A stretch of DNA of 64,000 nucleotides from Glycomyces niveus (lineage in GTDB: Bacteria > Actinomycetota > Actinomycetes > Mycobacteriales > Micromonosporaceae), in the NCBI RefSeq assembly GCF_017592475.1, contig NZ_JAGFNP010000001.1, forward strand, positions 423,546 to 487,545. The letters are read 5' to 3'. The position numbers and the translations under genes are program-made. Below the pieces are notes generated by a model. That model was not told the origin of the DNA, did not search any database, and was given only the letters and a program-made list of their open reading frames with translations. Shown piece by piece: positions 42,432-51,263 of the stretch (position 1 is its first letter; each line of letters starts with the position of its first letter).

Positions 42432-42494
42432 GCGATAGGCGGAATCGAGCGCAGTGAATACTTCTCTGCGCTCAATTCCGCCTATCGCTCTTTT
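42432..42494 (+). terminator. Strong intrinsic terminator after gltBD
   Basis: A 23-bp stem with one mismatch (42432-42454 with 42466-42488) and an 11-base loop, followed by TCTTTT. It is the only hairpin here with a clear T-run. Confidence 0.92.
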
Positions 42495-42575
42495 GCATTC
42501 CGGCACCGGTGAATTCCACCTCTCAACTGCGGAGACCCTGCGAGTGCGAGTAGGCGTCCGATATAAGCTCGCAGG

Positions 42576-43985
42576 GTGACTCGTAGAGCAAAAATCGTCT
42601 GCACCATCGGGCCTGCCACCGCCACGCCCGAGCGCATGGCCGGCCTGATCGACGCCGGCATGAACGTCGCCCGCATGAACTTCTCCCACGGCGCCCAGTC
42701 CGACCACGAGGCCGTCTACCAGATGGTCCGCGAGGCCGCCGAGGCCGCCGGGAAGCCCGTCGCCATCCTGGCCGACATGCAGGGCCCCAAGATCCGCCTG
42801 GGCACCTTCGCCAACGGCGTCGAGCAGTGGGACGCCGGCGACCGCATCAAGATCACCTCCGACGACGTCGAGGGCACCCACGACCGCGTCTCGTGCACCT
42901 ACAAGAAGCTGCCGGCCGAGGTCTCCAAGGGCGACCGCCTCCTGGTGGACGACGGCAAGCTGGCGCTCGAGGTCCTCAGCGCCGACGACACCGACGTCGA
43001 GTGCCTGGTCGTCGAGGGCGGCCCGGTCTCGAACAACAAGGGCCTGTCGCTGCCGAACGTGAACATCTCCGTGCCGGCGCTGTCCGAGAAGGACATCTCC
43101 GACATGAAGTTCGCGCTGAACCTCGGCGTGGACCTCATCGCGATGTCGTTCGTGCGCAGCCCCGACGACGTCCGCTTGGGCCACAAGGTGATGGACGAGG
43201 TCGGCGTGCGCCGCCCGATCATCGCCAAGGTCGAGAAGCCCGAGGCCGTCGCGCGCCTCGAAGAGGTCGTGCGTGCCTTCGACGGCGTCATGGTCGCCCG
43301 CGGCGACCTGGGCGTCGAGATGCCGCTCGACGAGGTCCCGATCGTCCAGAAGGAGATCGTGCGCCTCTGCCGCGAGAACGCCAAGCCCGTCATCGTGGCC
43401 ACCCAGATGCTCGACTCGATGATCGAGAACGCCCGGCCCACCCGCGCCGAGGTCTCCGACGTCGCCAACGCCGTCCTCGACGGCACCGACGCCGTGATGC
43501 TCTCCGGCGAGACCTCGGTCGGCAAGTACCCGATCGGGACCGTGCGCACCATGGCCAAGATCGTGGAGACCACCGAGACCGGCCCGATCGCCCTGCGCGA
43601 GCTGCTGCACGACCCGCGCACCAAGTCCGGCGCGGTGACCCACGCGGCCGCCGAGATCGCCGACGCGATCGGCGCGAAGGCCCTCGTGGCGTTCACCCAG
43701 ACCGGCGACACCGTCAAGCGCCTCGCCCGCCTGAAGCCGAACCGCCCGATCTACGGCCTGACCCCGATCGAGAGCGTCCGCAACCAGATGGCGCTCTCCT
43801 GGGGCACCGACTCCTACCTGGTCGAGCACGTGGACCACACCGACGCGATGTTCAAGCTGGTCGACCAGACCCTGCAGGAGCACCACCTCGCGCAGCCGGG
43901 CGACCTCGTGGTCATCGTGGCCGGCACCCCCGCGGGGACCCCGGGCTCGACGAACACCGTCCGGGTCCACCAGATCGGTTCCTGA
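42576..43985 (+). CDS. pyk: Pyruvate kinase
   Basis: 469 residues. It turns phosphoenolpyruvate and ADP into pyruvate and ATP. Start TRRAKIVCTIGPATATPERM, the NFSHG substrate loop, the active-site signature IIAKVEKPEAVARLEEV, the MVARGDLGVEMP metal site, and GTDAVMLSGETSVGKYP; the C-terminal effector domain is complete. GTG 42576 is exactly 6 bases after TAAGCT, with no Shine-Dalgarno, so a leaderless mRNA is likely. tesB follows closely, as in mycobacteria (Rv1617-Rv1618). Confidence 0.97.
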   Translation: MTRRAKIVCTIGPATATPERMAGLIDAGMNVARMNFSHGAQSDHEAVYQMVREAAEAAGKPVAILADMQGPKIRLGTFANGVEQWDAGDRIKITSDDVEGTHDRVSCTYKKLPAEVSKGDRLLVDDGKLALEVLSADDTDVECLVVEGGPVSNNKGLSLPNVNISVPALSEKDISDMKFALNLGVDLIAMSFVRSPDDVRLGHKVMDEVGVRRPIIAKVEKPEAVARLEEVVRAFDGVMVARGDLGVEMPLDEVPIVQKEIVRLCRENAKPVIVATQMLDSMIENARPTRAEVSDVANAVLDGTDAVMLSGETSVGKYPIGTVRTMAKIVETTETGPIALRELLHDPRTKSGAVTHAAAEIADAIGAKALVAFTQTGDTVKRLARLKPNRPIYGLTPIESVRNQMALSWGTDSYLVEHVDHTDAMFKLVDQTLQEHHLAQPGDLVVIVAGTPAGTPGSTNTVRVHQIGS

Positions 43986-44031
43986 TTCCTTGAACACCAA
44001 CGGGCGTGAAGTCCTCGTAGGGCAGGACGCC

Positions 44032-44898
44032 GTGGACTCGCTCCTCGGCGTCCTCGACCTCGAGGAGATCGACAAGGGCCTCTACCGGGGCCCGCGTGCC
44101 GAAGGCGCCCACCAGCGCGTCTTCGGCGGCCAGGTGGCCGGGCAGGCGCTCGTCGCCGCCGGGCGGACCGTTCCGGCCGACCGCCGGGTCCACTCGCTGC
44201 ACGGCTACTTCGTGCGCCCCGGCGACTCGACGAAGCCGATCGTCTACCAGGTCGAGGACATCCGCGACGGCCGCTCGTTCTCCGTGCGCCGCACGGTGGC
44301 CCTGCAGGGTGGGCAGACGATCTTCTTCATGTCCGCCTCGTTCCACACCGGCGAGCGCGGCCTGGAGCACTCCGACCCGGCCCCTGAGGGCCTGGCCCGG
44401 CCCGAGGACATCGCGCCGCTCGGCGAGCAGCTGAAGGCGCACCCGGACCGGCTCGGGATCTGGGCGCGCGTGCCGCGCCCGATCGACGTGCGCTACGCGG
44501 GCGGCGGCTCGGGCTTCTCGGCCTCGGGCGAGCGGCCGGCGCAGGAGCACCAGCGGGTGTGGATGAAGGCCGACGGGCGGCTCCCGGACGACCCGCTCAT
44601 CCACGTGTGCGTGCTCACGTACGCCTCGGACCTGACGCTGCTGGACTCGGTCCTGTCCCGCCACGGCGAGGTGTGGGGCCCCGGCGGCTACCTCGGGACG
44701 AGCCTCGACCACGCGCTGTGGTTCCACCGGCCGTTCCGCTTCGACGACTGGATCCTCTACGACTCGATGTCGCCGACCGCCGCCGACGGCCGCGGCCTGG
44801 CCCAGGGCCGGTTCTTCGACGAGCGCGGCGTGCACCTGGCCTCGGCCACGCAGGAGGGCCTGCTGCGCCGGACCCCCGAACCGCCGGGCGTCCCGTAA
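44032..44898 (+). CDS. tesB: Acyl-CoA thioesterase II
   Basis: 288 residues from GTG 44032, where the conserved LLGVLDLEEIDKGLYRG begins; a TTG at 43990, 5 bases after pyk, would add 14 residues but has no ribosome site. It is a double hot-dog protein: FGGQVAGQAL and LHGYFVRPGD in the first half, GTSLDHALWFHRPFRFDDW in the second, the latter with the catalytic Asp. It splits medium and long acyl-CoA thioesters. Likely co-transcribed with pyk. A hairpin follows at 44919-44952. Confidence 0.93.
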   Translation: MDSLLGVLDLEEIDKGLYRGPRAEGAHQRVFGGQVAGQALVAAGRTVPADRRVHSLHGYFVRPGDSTKPIVYQVEDIRDGRSFSVRRTVALQGGQTIFFMSASFHTGERGLEHSDPAPEGLARPEDIAPLGEQLKAHPDRLGIWARVPRPIDVRYAGGGSGFSASGERPAQEHQRVWMKADGRLPDDPLIHVCVLTYASDLTLLDSVLSRHGEVWGPGGYLGTSLDHALWFHRPFRFDDWILYDSMSPTAADGRGLAQGRFFDERGVHLASATQEGLLRRTPEPPGVP

Positions 44899-44918
44899 GG
44901 GCTCTGAACGAGTGACGC

Positions 44919-44952
44919 CGAGGGCGCATCCGGTCCCACGGGTGCGCCCTCG
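44919..44952 (+). terminator. Hairpin after tesB
   Basis: A 10-bp stem (44919-44928 with 44943-44952) with an inner 3-bp stem, 20 bases after the tesB stop. Confidence 0.75.
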
Positions 44953-45148
44953 CCGCGTCCCGGGCGGCGAGCACGCTCTGTTACGTGGTGATTGAGTGAT
45001 ATATCACCGCATTAGAGGGGGTAGATCCCATTCACCGGGCAATGTTATGGTCTGCACTCGTCCCCGGTAAGACCCCCGACCCCCAGTCCGCCCAGCCTTG
45101 CCCGGCTGGGAGTCCGATGCCCGGTGAACCGTTCGGAGACCGAGATCC
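44953..45148 (+). promoter_or_regulatory. Leader region of the O-acyltransferase gene
   Basis: 196 bp, locally AT-rich around 44985-45015. TATGGT (45046-45051) is a possible -10 without a good -35. An 11-bp perfect inverted repeat TTCACCGGGCA (45031-45041) / TGCCCGGTGAA (45118-45128) encloses a 7-bp hairpin (45091-45097 with 45104-45110). The outer right arm lies just before the start region, so the structure could affect expression. Confidence 0.45.
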
Positions 45149-47389
45149 ATGCGTCTGACCAACGCACCAGAACCGGCGAAGACGTCCATTGACGCCGCCG
45201 CCCGCATAGCACCGAAGCGGGACCCCGAGACCCTCGCGATCAAGCGGAGAGCTCGGGTCGACCAGCAGACCGAATCGCCGGCCAGTGCGCGCCCCAGCCA
45301 CTGGCGGCCCGACATCGAAGGCCTCCGGGCCCTCGCCGTGGGCGCCGTCATCGCCGCCCACATCGGCTTCCCTTACATGGCAGGGGGATTCGTCGGCGTC
45401 GACGTCTTCTTCGTCATCTCCGGCTTCCTCATCACCTCGCTGCTCCTGCGCGAGATCGACAAGACCGGCACCGTCTCGATCGCGGGCTTCTACGCCCGCC
45501 GCGCCGTGCGGCTCCTCCCCGCCGCCGCCACGGTCCTGCTCGCAACGCTCTGGGCGGCCTGGCTCTGGCTGCCGCGCACCAGGCTCGGCGAGATCGCCGC
45601 CGACGCGGCCGCCGCCGCGCTCAACATCATCAACCTCCGCCTGGCGCAAGAAGGCACGGACTACCTCAACGCCGAGGTCCCGCCGTCCCCGTTGCAGCAC
45701 TTCTGGTCCCTCGCGGTCGAAGAGCAGTTCTACATCGTCTGGCCGCTCGTCCTCCTCGCGATCGCGTTCCTGGGGACCAAATTCGGCCGCCCCGGAAAAT
45801 TCACCGCGGCACGCCACCGCAACCGAGGACCGGGACGCACCCTCGCCATCACCGCGTTCCTCGTGATCGCAGGAGGCGTCTCGTTCTGGATGAGCGCCGC
45901 CTGGACCGCCGGCGACCCCGTCTGGTCCTACTTCGGCATCCACACGCGCGCATGGGAACTCGCCGTCGGCGCACTCATCGCCGTCGCCGCCGGCGGCATC
46001 CGCGCCCACGCCCCGAAATGGGCCGCCGCGCTCGCCTCCTGGGCCGGACTCGCGCTCATCACCGCCTCCGTGTTCATCCTCGACGAGCACACCGTCTTCC
46101 CCGGCACCGCGGCCCTGCTGCCCGTCGCCGGCTGCGCGCTCGTCATCGCCGCCGGCTGCGCCCCGCACCGCTTCGGCGCCCAGAGCCTCCTCGGGATCCG
46201 CCCGGCCCAGTTCGTCGGCAAGATCTCCTACGGCCTCTACCTCTGGCACTGGCCGCTCATCATGATCGGCCCCGCCGTCATGGGCCTCGAAGAGGTGCGC
46301 CTGCGCCACTACCTGCTGCTCATGGCCGTGGCGTTCCTGCTCACGATCGCCACGTTCTACCTCGTCGAGAACCCGATCCGCACCAAGCGGCCGCTCGTGC
46401 AGGTGCCCTCCCGGGCCCTCGCCATGGGCGGCGGGCTCATCACCGCCATGCTCGCGGTCTCGCTCCTGATGGTGCAGCAGCCCATGCCCGCCGAGGAGAA
46501 CGGCGAAGCCGCCGAGATCACCGGCGACGACTCCACCGTCTGGGAGATGATCGGCGAATCCTCCGATGTGGAATCGGTGCCCGCCAACATCACCCCGTCG
46601 CTCGACGACGCCGGCACCGACGAGCCCGCGCTCTACGCCGACGGCTGCGTCTCCGGCCGCGAAGGCACCGACCTCGCCGAGAACTGCGTGTTCGGCGACC
46701 CCGAAGGCTCCAAGACCATCGTCCTGTTCGGCGACTCCCACGCCGCCCAGTGGTTCCCCGCCTTCAACCAGCTCGCCGAGGCCTCCGGCTGGCAGCTCCT
46801 GCCCTTCGCCAAGGCCAACTGCAGCGTCTCCGTCGCCATCGAGCACGACAACCAGCTCGGCCGCCGCTACACCGAATGCGAAGAGTGGAAGGAGAAGGCC
46901 TTCGCCGAGATCGAGCGGATCGAACCCGACGTCGTCGTCACCTCCGCCTACGACAACAAGGAGATCCTCGCCGACGACCCCGACGCCGCCTGGGCCGACG
47001 GCTGGGCCGAGAGCCTCGACCGCCTCGACGACGCCGCGGACGAGGTCTACTACCTCGCCGACTCCGCCAACCCGCCCGGCGACACCCCCGCGTGCCTCGC
47101 CGAGCACACCGACAACGTCACCGCCTGCGTCGTCGACGTCGAACAGGCCACCACCCGGCCCGAACGCCGCGCCCTCGCCATCGAGACCATCGAAGCCGAG
47201 ACCGACGCCACCGTCGTCGACCCCATCCCGTGGATGTGCGACATGGAGAACGACACCTGCCCCGTCGTCGTCGGCAACCTCCTCGTCTACCGGGACGCCA
47301 ACCACCTGTCGCCGCGCTTCGTCGCCGAACTCACCCCCCAAGTGGCCGCGGCGATCCCGCTCGAGGCCCAGCACGCCGACGCCCGATAG
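45149..47389 (+). CDS. Membrane O-acyltransferase with C-terminal SGNH domain (OafA/OatA type)
   Basis: 746 residues. After a 50-residue polar N-terminus comes an acyltransferase-3 membrane domain with about 10-11 helices (about 52-425), starting RPDIEGLRALAVGAVIAAH and including GVDVFFVISGFLI and PLQHFWSLAVEEQFYIVWPL, the core motifs of the family. An extracellular SGNH hydrolase-like domain follows (about 510-740): block I FGDSHAAQWF (Ser about 528) and block V DANHLS (Asp/His about 715-718). Such fusions move an acetyl group across the membrane and onto peptidoglycan or cell-surface polysaccharide. The acceptor is unknown. It is probably monocistronic; a hairpin follows. Confidence 0.92.
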   Translation: MRLTNAPEPAKTSIDAAARIAPKRDPETLAIKRRARVDQQTESPASARPSHWRPDIEGLRALAVGAVIAAHIGFPYMAGGFVGVDVFFVISGFLITSLLLREIDKTGTVSIAGFYARRAVRLLPAAATVLLATLWAAWLWLPRTRLGEIAADAAAAALNIINLRLAQEGTDYLNAEVPPSPLQHFWSLAVEEQFYIVWPLVLLAIAFLGTKFGRPGKFTAARHRNRGPGRTLAITAFLVIAGGVSFWMSAAWTAGDPVWSYFGIHTRAWELAVGALIAVAAGGIRAHAPKWAAALASWAGLALITASVFILDEHTVFPGTAALLPVAGCALVIAAGCAPHRFGAQSLLGIRPAQFVGKISYGLYLWHWPLIMIGPAVMGLEEVRLRHYLLLMAVAFLLTIATFYLVENPIRTKRPLVQVPSRALAMGGGLITAMLAVSLLMVQQPMPAEENGEAAEITGDDSTVWEMIGESSDVESVPANITPSLDDAGTDEPALYADGCVSGREGTDLAENCVFGDPEGSKTIVLFGDSHAAQWFPAFNQLAEASGWQLLPFAKANCSVSVAIEHDNQLGRRYTECEEWKEKAFAEIERIEPDVVVTSAYDNKEILADDPDAAWADGWAESLDRLDDAADEVYYLADSANPPGDTPACLAEHTDNVTACVVDVEQATTRPERRALAIETIEAETDATVVDPIPWMCDMENDTCPVVVGNLLVYRDANHLSPRFVAELTPQVAAAIPLEAQHADAR

Positions 47390-47408
47390 CCCGGACACAC
47401 TCCGCGCC

Positions 47409-47452
47409 CTGAGGTGGGCCCGCCGTCCTACCCGACGGTAGGCTCACCTCAG
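47409..47452 (+). terminator. Two-part hairpin after the O-acyltransferase gene
   Basis: An outer 8-bp stem (47409-47416 with 47445-47452) encloses an inner 5-bp stem (47423-47427 with 47434-47438). Confidence 0.65.
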
Positions 47453-47512
47453 CTCCGCCGGGCCCGATCCCCAAGCGGCGCATCGTAACCGGCATACGAG
47501 GAGTGGCACACG

Positions 47513-48691
47513 ATGAAACCCGTCTCGCCCTGGCTGAAAGCCGTCAACACGGTCCTCACCCCCGCCATCGCGGGACGCCGCAAGAAGGTCGACCGGCTCC
47601 TCGACCGCGCCGTCCGCGAAGCCGAGGACCGCACCGGCTCCACCGCCCACGGCGAAGAGGCCTTCATCGAGGACATGCGCGTCCTCCTCGCCGGCTACGC
47701 CGACATCCACGGCCTCACCCTCACCGGCTGGGTCGCCGTCCAGCACGAGATCGCCGACCGCCTCGAGAACCGCCTCCGCATCCGCAAACTCCACGCCCTC
47801 AACCCCGAGATCGCCGACGAGCCCATCAGCCGCCCCATCGTCATCACCGGCGCCCCCCGCACCGGCACCACCATGCTCCAGCGCCTCCTCGCCGTCCCCG
47901 CGACCCACCGCTCCCCGCTCATGCACGAACTCATGCACGCCGACCTCGAAGGCGGCGACCACCTCCGCCGCGCCGAACGCGCCACCGACTTCCTCGCCAA
48001 AGCCCTCCCCGCCTTCGGCGCCGTCTACGACATGCACCCGCAGCAGCCCGACGCCGACGTCTGGGTCCTCCCGCACGGCGTCGGCCACCTCGTGCGCGCC
48101 CAGCCCCCCGGCTACGTCCAGTGGATGCTCGAACGCGACTACACCGCCGACTACCGCTACCTCAAGCAGACCCTCCAAGTCCTCCAGCACGGCCGCCCCC
48201 GCCGCCGCTGGGTCATCCGCGCCGCCGCCCACCTGTGGAACCTCGGCGCCCTCGTCAAAACCTTCCCCGACGCCCAGATCCTCTGGACCCACCGCGAACC
48301 CGCCGAAGCCCTCGCCTCGCTCTGCTCCATGACCGAGACCGCCTCCGGCATGAACACCAGCGAACTCGACCCCCGCGAGATCGGGCGCACCTGGCTGGGG
48401 CTCTTCGCGACCGGCCTCGACCGCGCCCGCGCCGCCCGCGCCCGCATGCCCGCCTACGCCGTCGTCGACGTCCCCTACCGCGACCTCACCGACCACGCCC
48501 GCGAACGCCTCCCGCAGCTCTTCGAACACCTCGGGGCCCCTTGGGGCCGAACCGAAGCGGACGCGCTCGAAACGGCGCTCGCCAACCGCCCCACCGACCA
48601 CAAGTACGACCTGGCCCGGTACGGCCTCACCGAGAGCGAGGTCGACCGGGCGCTGGCCGACTACAGGCGGGCGTTCGGCGAGCTCCTCTAA
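47513..48691 (+). CDS. Sulfotransferase-family protein
   Basis: 392 residues. The PAPS 5'-phosphosulfate loop is PIVITGAPRTGTTMLQRLL (about 108-126) and the 3'-phosphate region is FPDAQILWTHREPAEALAS (about 252-270). It belongs to the sulfotransferase_3-like group common in mycobacteria and relatives, soluble or membrane-associated, with unknown acceptor. GAGGAG before ATG 47513. Its TAA stop interlocks with the facing acetyltransferase stop in CTAA (48688-48691). A role on a glycolipid together with the neighbouring acyltransferase is possible but not shown. Confidence 0.88.
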   Translation: MKPVSPWLKAVNTVLTPAIAGRRKKVDRLLDRAVREAEDRTGSTAHGEEAFIEDMRVLLAGYADIHGLTLTGWVAVQHEIADRLENRLRIRKLHALNPEIADEPISRPIVITGAPRTGTTMLQRLLAVPATHRSPLMHELMHADLEGGDHLRRAERATDFLAKALPAFGAVYDMHPQQPDADVWVLPHGVGHLVRAQPPGYVQWMLERDYTADYRYLKQTLQVLQHGRPRRRWVIRAAAHLWNLGALVKTFPDAQILWTHREPAEALASLCSMTETASGMNTSELDPREIGRTWLGLFATGLDRARAARARMPAYAVVDVPYRDLTDHARERLPQLFEHLGAPWGRTEADALETALANRPTDHKYDLARYGLTESEVDRALADYRRAFGELL

Positions 48692-49194
48692 AGGTCGAGC
48701 CGGAAGCCCCACAGCAGCACCTCGGGCAGCGGGTACCAGTCGAGCTCCGGCGCGCGCTCGAAACCGAGGCGGGCGTAGAGGCGGTGCGCGGTCGTCATGG
48801 CCTGCTGCGAGCACAGCACGACCCGCTTCGTGCCCTCCTCGGTGCGGGCGCGCTCGACGCACGCGACGGCGAGGGCCGAGCCGACGCCGCGTCCCTGCGC
48901 GCCGGGGTCGACGGCGAGCATCCGGATCTCGGCCTCGCCCGGGCCCGCCAGCTGCGCCATGGTGCTCCCGTGGAACGCGAGGGTCACTCCGCCCAGGATC
49001 GCGCCCGTGTCGCCGTCCACGGCGACGAGAACGGTCGCGGAGGCGGCCCGGAGCGCGACGTCGCGCAGGTTCGGCGCGTACGGGTCGTCGAGGCCGCCGA
49101 GGAGCAGCCCGTCTTCGAGATAGGAGCGGATCGAGACCTCGCCGAGCGCGTCGTGTTCGGCGGGGGAGATGGGGCGGATCTGGAAGCTGGTCAC
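48688..49194 (-). CDS. GNAT-family N-acetyltransferase
   Basis: 168 residues from GTG 49194. The acetyl-CoA-binding motif A is MLAVDPGAQGRGVGSALAVA (about 83-102); the C-terminal motif B includes TAHRLYARLGFERAPELDW. The substrate is unknown. CAGAAT lies 6 bases before GTG 49194, one mismatch from the leaderless pattern seen elsewhere here; a longer frame to 49302 runs into the GH43 promoter and is unlikely. It is divergent from the GH43 gene. Confidence 0.88.
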   Translation of the reverse strand: MTSFQIRPISPAEHDALGEVSIRSYLEDGLLLGGLDDPYAPNLRDVALRAASATVLVAVDGDTGAILGGVTLAFHGSTMAQLAGPGEAEIRMLAVDPGAQGRGVGSALAVACVERARTEEGTKRVVLCSQQAMTTAHRLYARLGFERAPELDWYPLPEVLLWGFRLDL

Positions 49195-49231
49195 GACAAG
49201 ATTCTGCCTCGCGGGGGCGACATCGTTATTG

Positions 49232-49268
49232 GATAGCGCTTGCAAACCGGGTGCGGGACCGGTTGAAT
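49232..49268 (+). promoter_or_regulatory. GH43 promoter with possible LacI-type operator
   Basis: -35 TTGCAA (49240-49245) and -10 TTGAAT (49263-49268) are 17 bp apart. The -35 overlaps ATAGCGCTTGC, which has the AGCGCT core typical of LacI-family operators. The -10 lies 8 bases before GTG 49277, so the mRNA is almost leaderless. The LacI gene 2 kb downstream is the natural candidate regulator. Confidence 0.6.
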
Positions 49269-49276
49269 CGACCCTT

Positions 49277-50884
49277 GTGACCGACGTGATCCGCAATCCC
49301 ATCCTGCCCGGCTTCCACCCCGACCCCTCGATCGTCCGGGTCGGCGAGGACTACTACCTGGCGACCTCGACCTTCGAGTGGTGCCCCGGCGTCCGCATCC
49401 ACCATTCGCGGGACCTGCGGCACTGGCGGCCGCTCGGCGGCGTGCTCGATTCGCCGCAGCTGCTCGACCTGACCGGGGTCCCCGACTCCGGCGGCGTGTG
49501 GGCGCCCGACCTCACCTACGCGAACGGCCGCTTCCACCTGGTCTTCTCGGTGCTCGACACCTACGCCTACGGCTACAAGGACTGCGCGAACTACCTGACC
49601 ACCGCCGAGACCGTCGACGGTCCCTGGGCGGACCCGGTGCGGCTCCCGGGACGGGGCTTCGACGCCGCCCTCTTCCACGAGGACGACGGCTCGACCTGGC
49701 TCCTCAACATGATCACCGGCTTCAAGGGGGTCGAGATCCAGCGCCTCGAGGACGGCGAGGCGGTCGGCGAGCCGGTCCTGCTCCTCGACTCGAGCCCCGC
49801 GGGCGTCACCGAGGGCCCGCACCTCTACCGGCACGACGGCTGGTACTACCTGCTGTGCGCCGAGGGCGGCACCGGCTTCAACCACGGCGCGGTCGTGGCC
49901 CGCTCCCGGAACCTCCTGGGACCCTACGAGATCGACCCGAACGGGCCGCTCCTCACCACCCGCGACAAGCTCGACCTGCCGCTCCAGAAGGCCGGCCACG
50001 GCTGCTTCACCACGACCCCGGCGGGGGAGTGGTACATGACCTATCTGACCTCCCGGCCCTACACCGAGGTCGAGGACGGCCTGCCCCAGGACGCGCGCGA
50101 GCGCGACGCGACCGGCCGCTGCGTCCTCGGCCGCGAGACCGCCATCGCGGCCGTCTCCTGGACCGACGGCTGGCCCCGCATCGAGGGCGCCGCACCGGCA
50201 CTGGAGGTCCCGGCCCCGTCCGGACCCGTATCCGCGGCGCCCGAGGCGCCCGCCCGCGACGACTTCGACGAACCGGCCCTCGACCCGCGCTGGAACACCC
50301 TCCGCCGCCACGCCGACCCGTCCTGGCTCAGCCTCGCCGCCCGGCCCTCGCATCTGCGCGTGGCCGGCGGGCAGTCCCCGCACGGGAAGCGCACGCCCAG
50401 CCTCGTCGCCCAACGCGTGACCGCCAAGCACGGCGTCTTCGAGGCCGGTCTCGAATTCGACCCGCGGACCGCGGACCAGACCGCCGGGATCACCGCGTAC
50501 TACAACGGCTTCAACTGGCACTGCCTGCAGGTCGGCCTCGACCAGGGCCGCCGCATGCTCAGCCTCGTCACCTGCGACCGCGGCCGCCGCACCGCCACGC
50601 CCGTCGCCGCCCTCGGGACCCGGCTCGACCTGCGCATCGCCTTCGACGGCCCGACCTTGCGGTTCGCGTACCGCGAGAACGGCCCCTGGCAGGACCTCGC
50701 GGTCACCGCCGACACCACGATCCTCTCGGACGAGCACGCCACCTGGATCGAACCCGGGCTCGTCCACGCCTTCGGCTTCACCGGCGCATTCGTCGGCCTC
50801 TGGGTCCAGGACCTCGCCGCCGAAGGCGGCTTCGCGGACTTTGACTACGCCGACTACCGCCCTGCGCCCGCGTCCCGGCCCTGA
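49277..50884 (+). CDS. Glycoside hydrolase family 43 (beta-xylosidase-type)
   Basis: 535 residues. A five-blade propeller (about 1-310) is followed by a beta-sandwich domain (about 330-530). The catalytic set is visible: Asp16 in NPILPGFHPDPSIV, Asp about 129 in GFDAALFHEDDGSTW, and the acid Glu about 178 in GVTEGPHLYRHDGWYYLL. This matches XynB-type beta-xylosidases (possibly also arabinofuranosidase). No signal peptide is seen, so it should act in the cytosol on imported oligosaccharides, although no transporter is nearby. Start GTG 49277 is chosen from the promoter spacing. Confidence 0.92.
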   Translation: MTDVIRNPILPGFHPDPSIVRVGEDYYLATSTFEWCPGVRIHHSRDLRHWRPLGGVLDSPQLLDLTGVPDSGGVWAPDLTYANGRFHLVFSVLDTYAYGYKDCANYLTTAETVDGPWADPVRLPGRGFDAALFHEDDGSTWLLNMITGFKGVEIQRLEDGEAVGEPVLLLDSSPAGVTEGPHLYRHDGWYYLLCAEGGTGFNHGAVVARSRNLLGPYEIDPNGPLLTTRDKLDLPLQKAGHGCFTTTPAGEWYMTYLTSRPYTEVEDGLPQDARERDATGRCVLGRETAIAAVSWTDGWPRIEGAAPALEVPAPSGPVSAAPEAPARDDFDEPALDPRWNTLRRHADPSWLSLAARPSHLRVAGGQSPHGKRTPSLVAQRVTAKHGVFEAGLEFDPRTADQTAGITAYYNGFNWHCLQVGLDQGRRMLSLVTCDRGRRTATPVAALGTRLDLRIAFDGPTLRFAYRENGPWQDLAVTADTTILSDEHATWIEPGLVHAFGFTGAFVGLWVQDLAAEGGFADFDYADYRPAPASRP

Positions 50885-50957
50885 CCAGCGGAGGTGTGAC
50901 CAGGCCCGGAACGGGTACCCACGCCTCAATCACCGTTCGAGAAAGGACGGCAACGCC

Positions 50958-51173
50958 ATGGGTGGATTCGACAAGGCCAAGGACAAGACCGACCAGGCCG
51001 TCGGCAAGGCCAAGGAGAAGGTCGGCGACGCGACCGACAACGAGAGCCTCGCTAACGAGGGGCGCGCGCAGGAGCTGAAGGGCAAGGCGAAGGAGGAGTG
51101 GGACGACCTTCGCGAGAAGGGCGACGACAAACTCCACGACGCCAAGGAAAAACTCACCGGCGACGATGGGTGA
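50958..51173 (+). CDS. CsbD-family stress-response protein
   Basis: 71 residues: MGGFDKAKDKTDQAVGKAKE and NEGRAQELKGKAKEEWDDLR are the typical CsbD patterns. It is a small, charged, helical protein of unknown molecular role, often under stress sigma factors. GAAAGGA lies 11 bases before ATG 50958. It follows the GH43 gene by 73 bp and ends before the bidirectional hairpin. Confidence 0.9.
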   Translation: MGGFDKAKDKTDQAVGKAKEKVGDATDNESLANEGRAQELKGKAKEEWDDLREKGDDKLHDAKEKLTGDDG

Positions 51174-51218
51174 CGACGGCCGGCGCTGACCGGACGCCCA
51201 GACGGACTGCGAACCAAC

Positions 51219-51250
51219 GGGGCCGGGCCGCTGCACAGCGGCCCGGCCCC
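51219..51250. terminator. Bidirectional hairpin between CsbD and LacI genes
   Basis: A perfect 14-bp GC stem (51219-51232 with 51237-51250) closes a GCAC loop, placed between two convergent genes. Confidence 0.85.
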
Positions 51251-51263
51251 GAAACGTCTGCCT

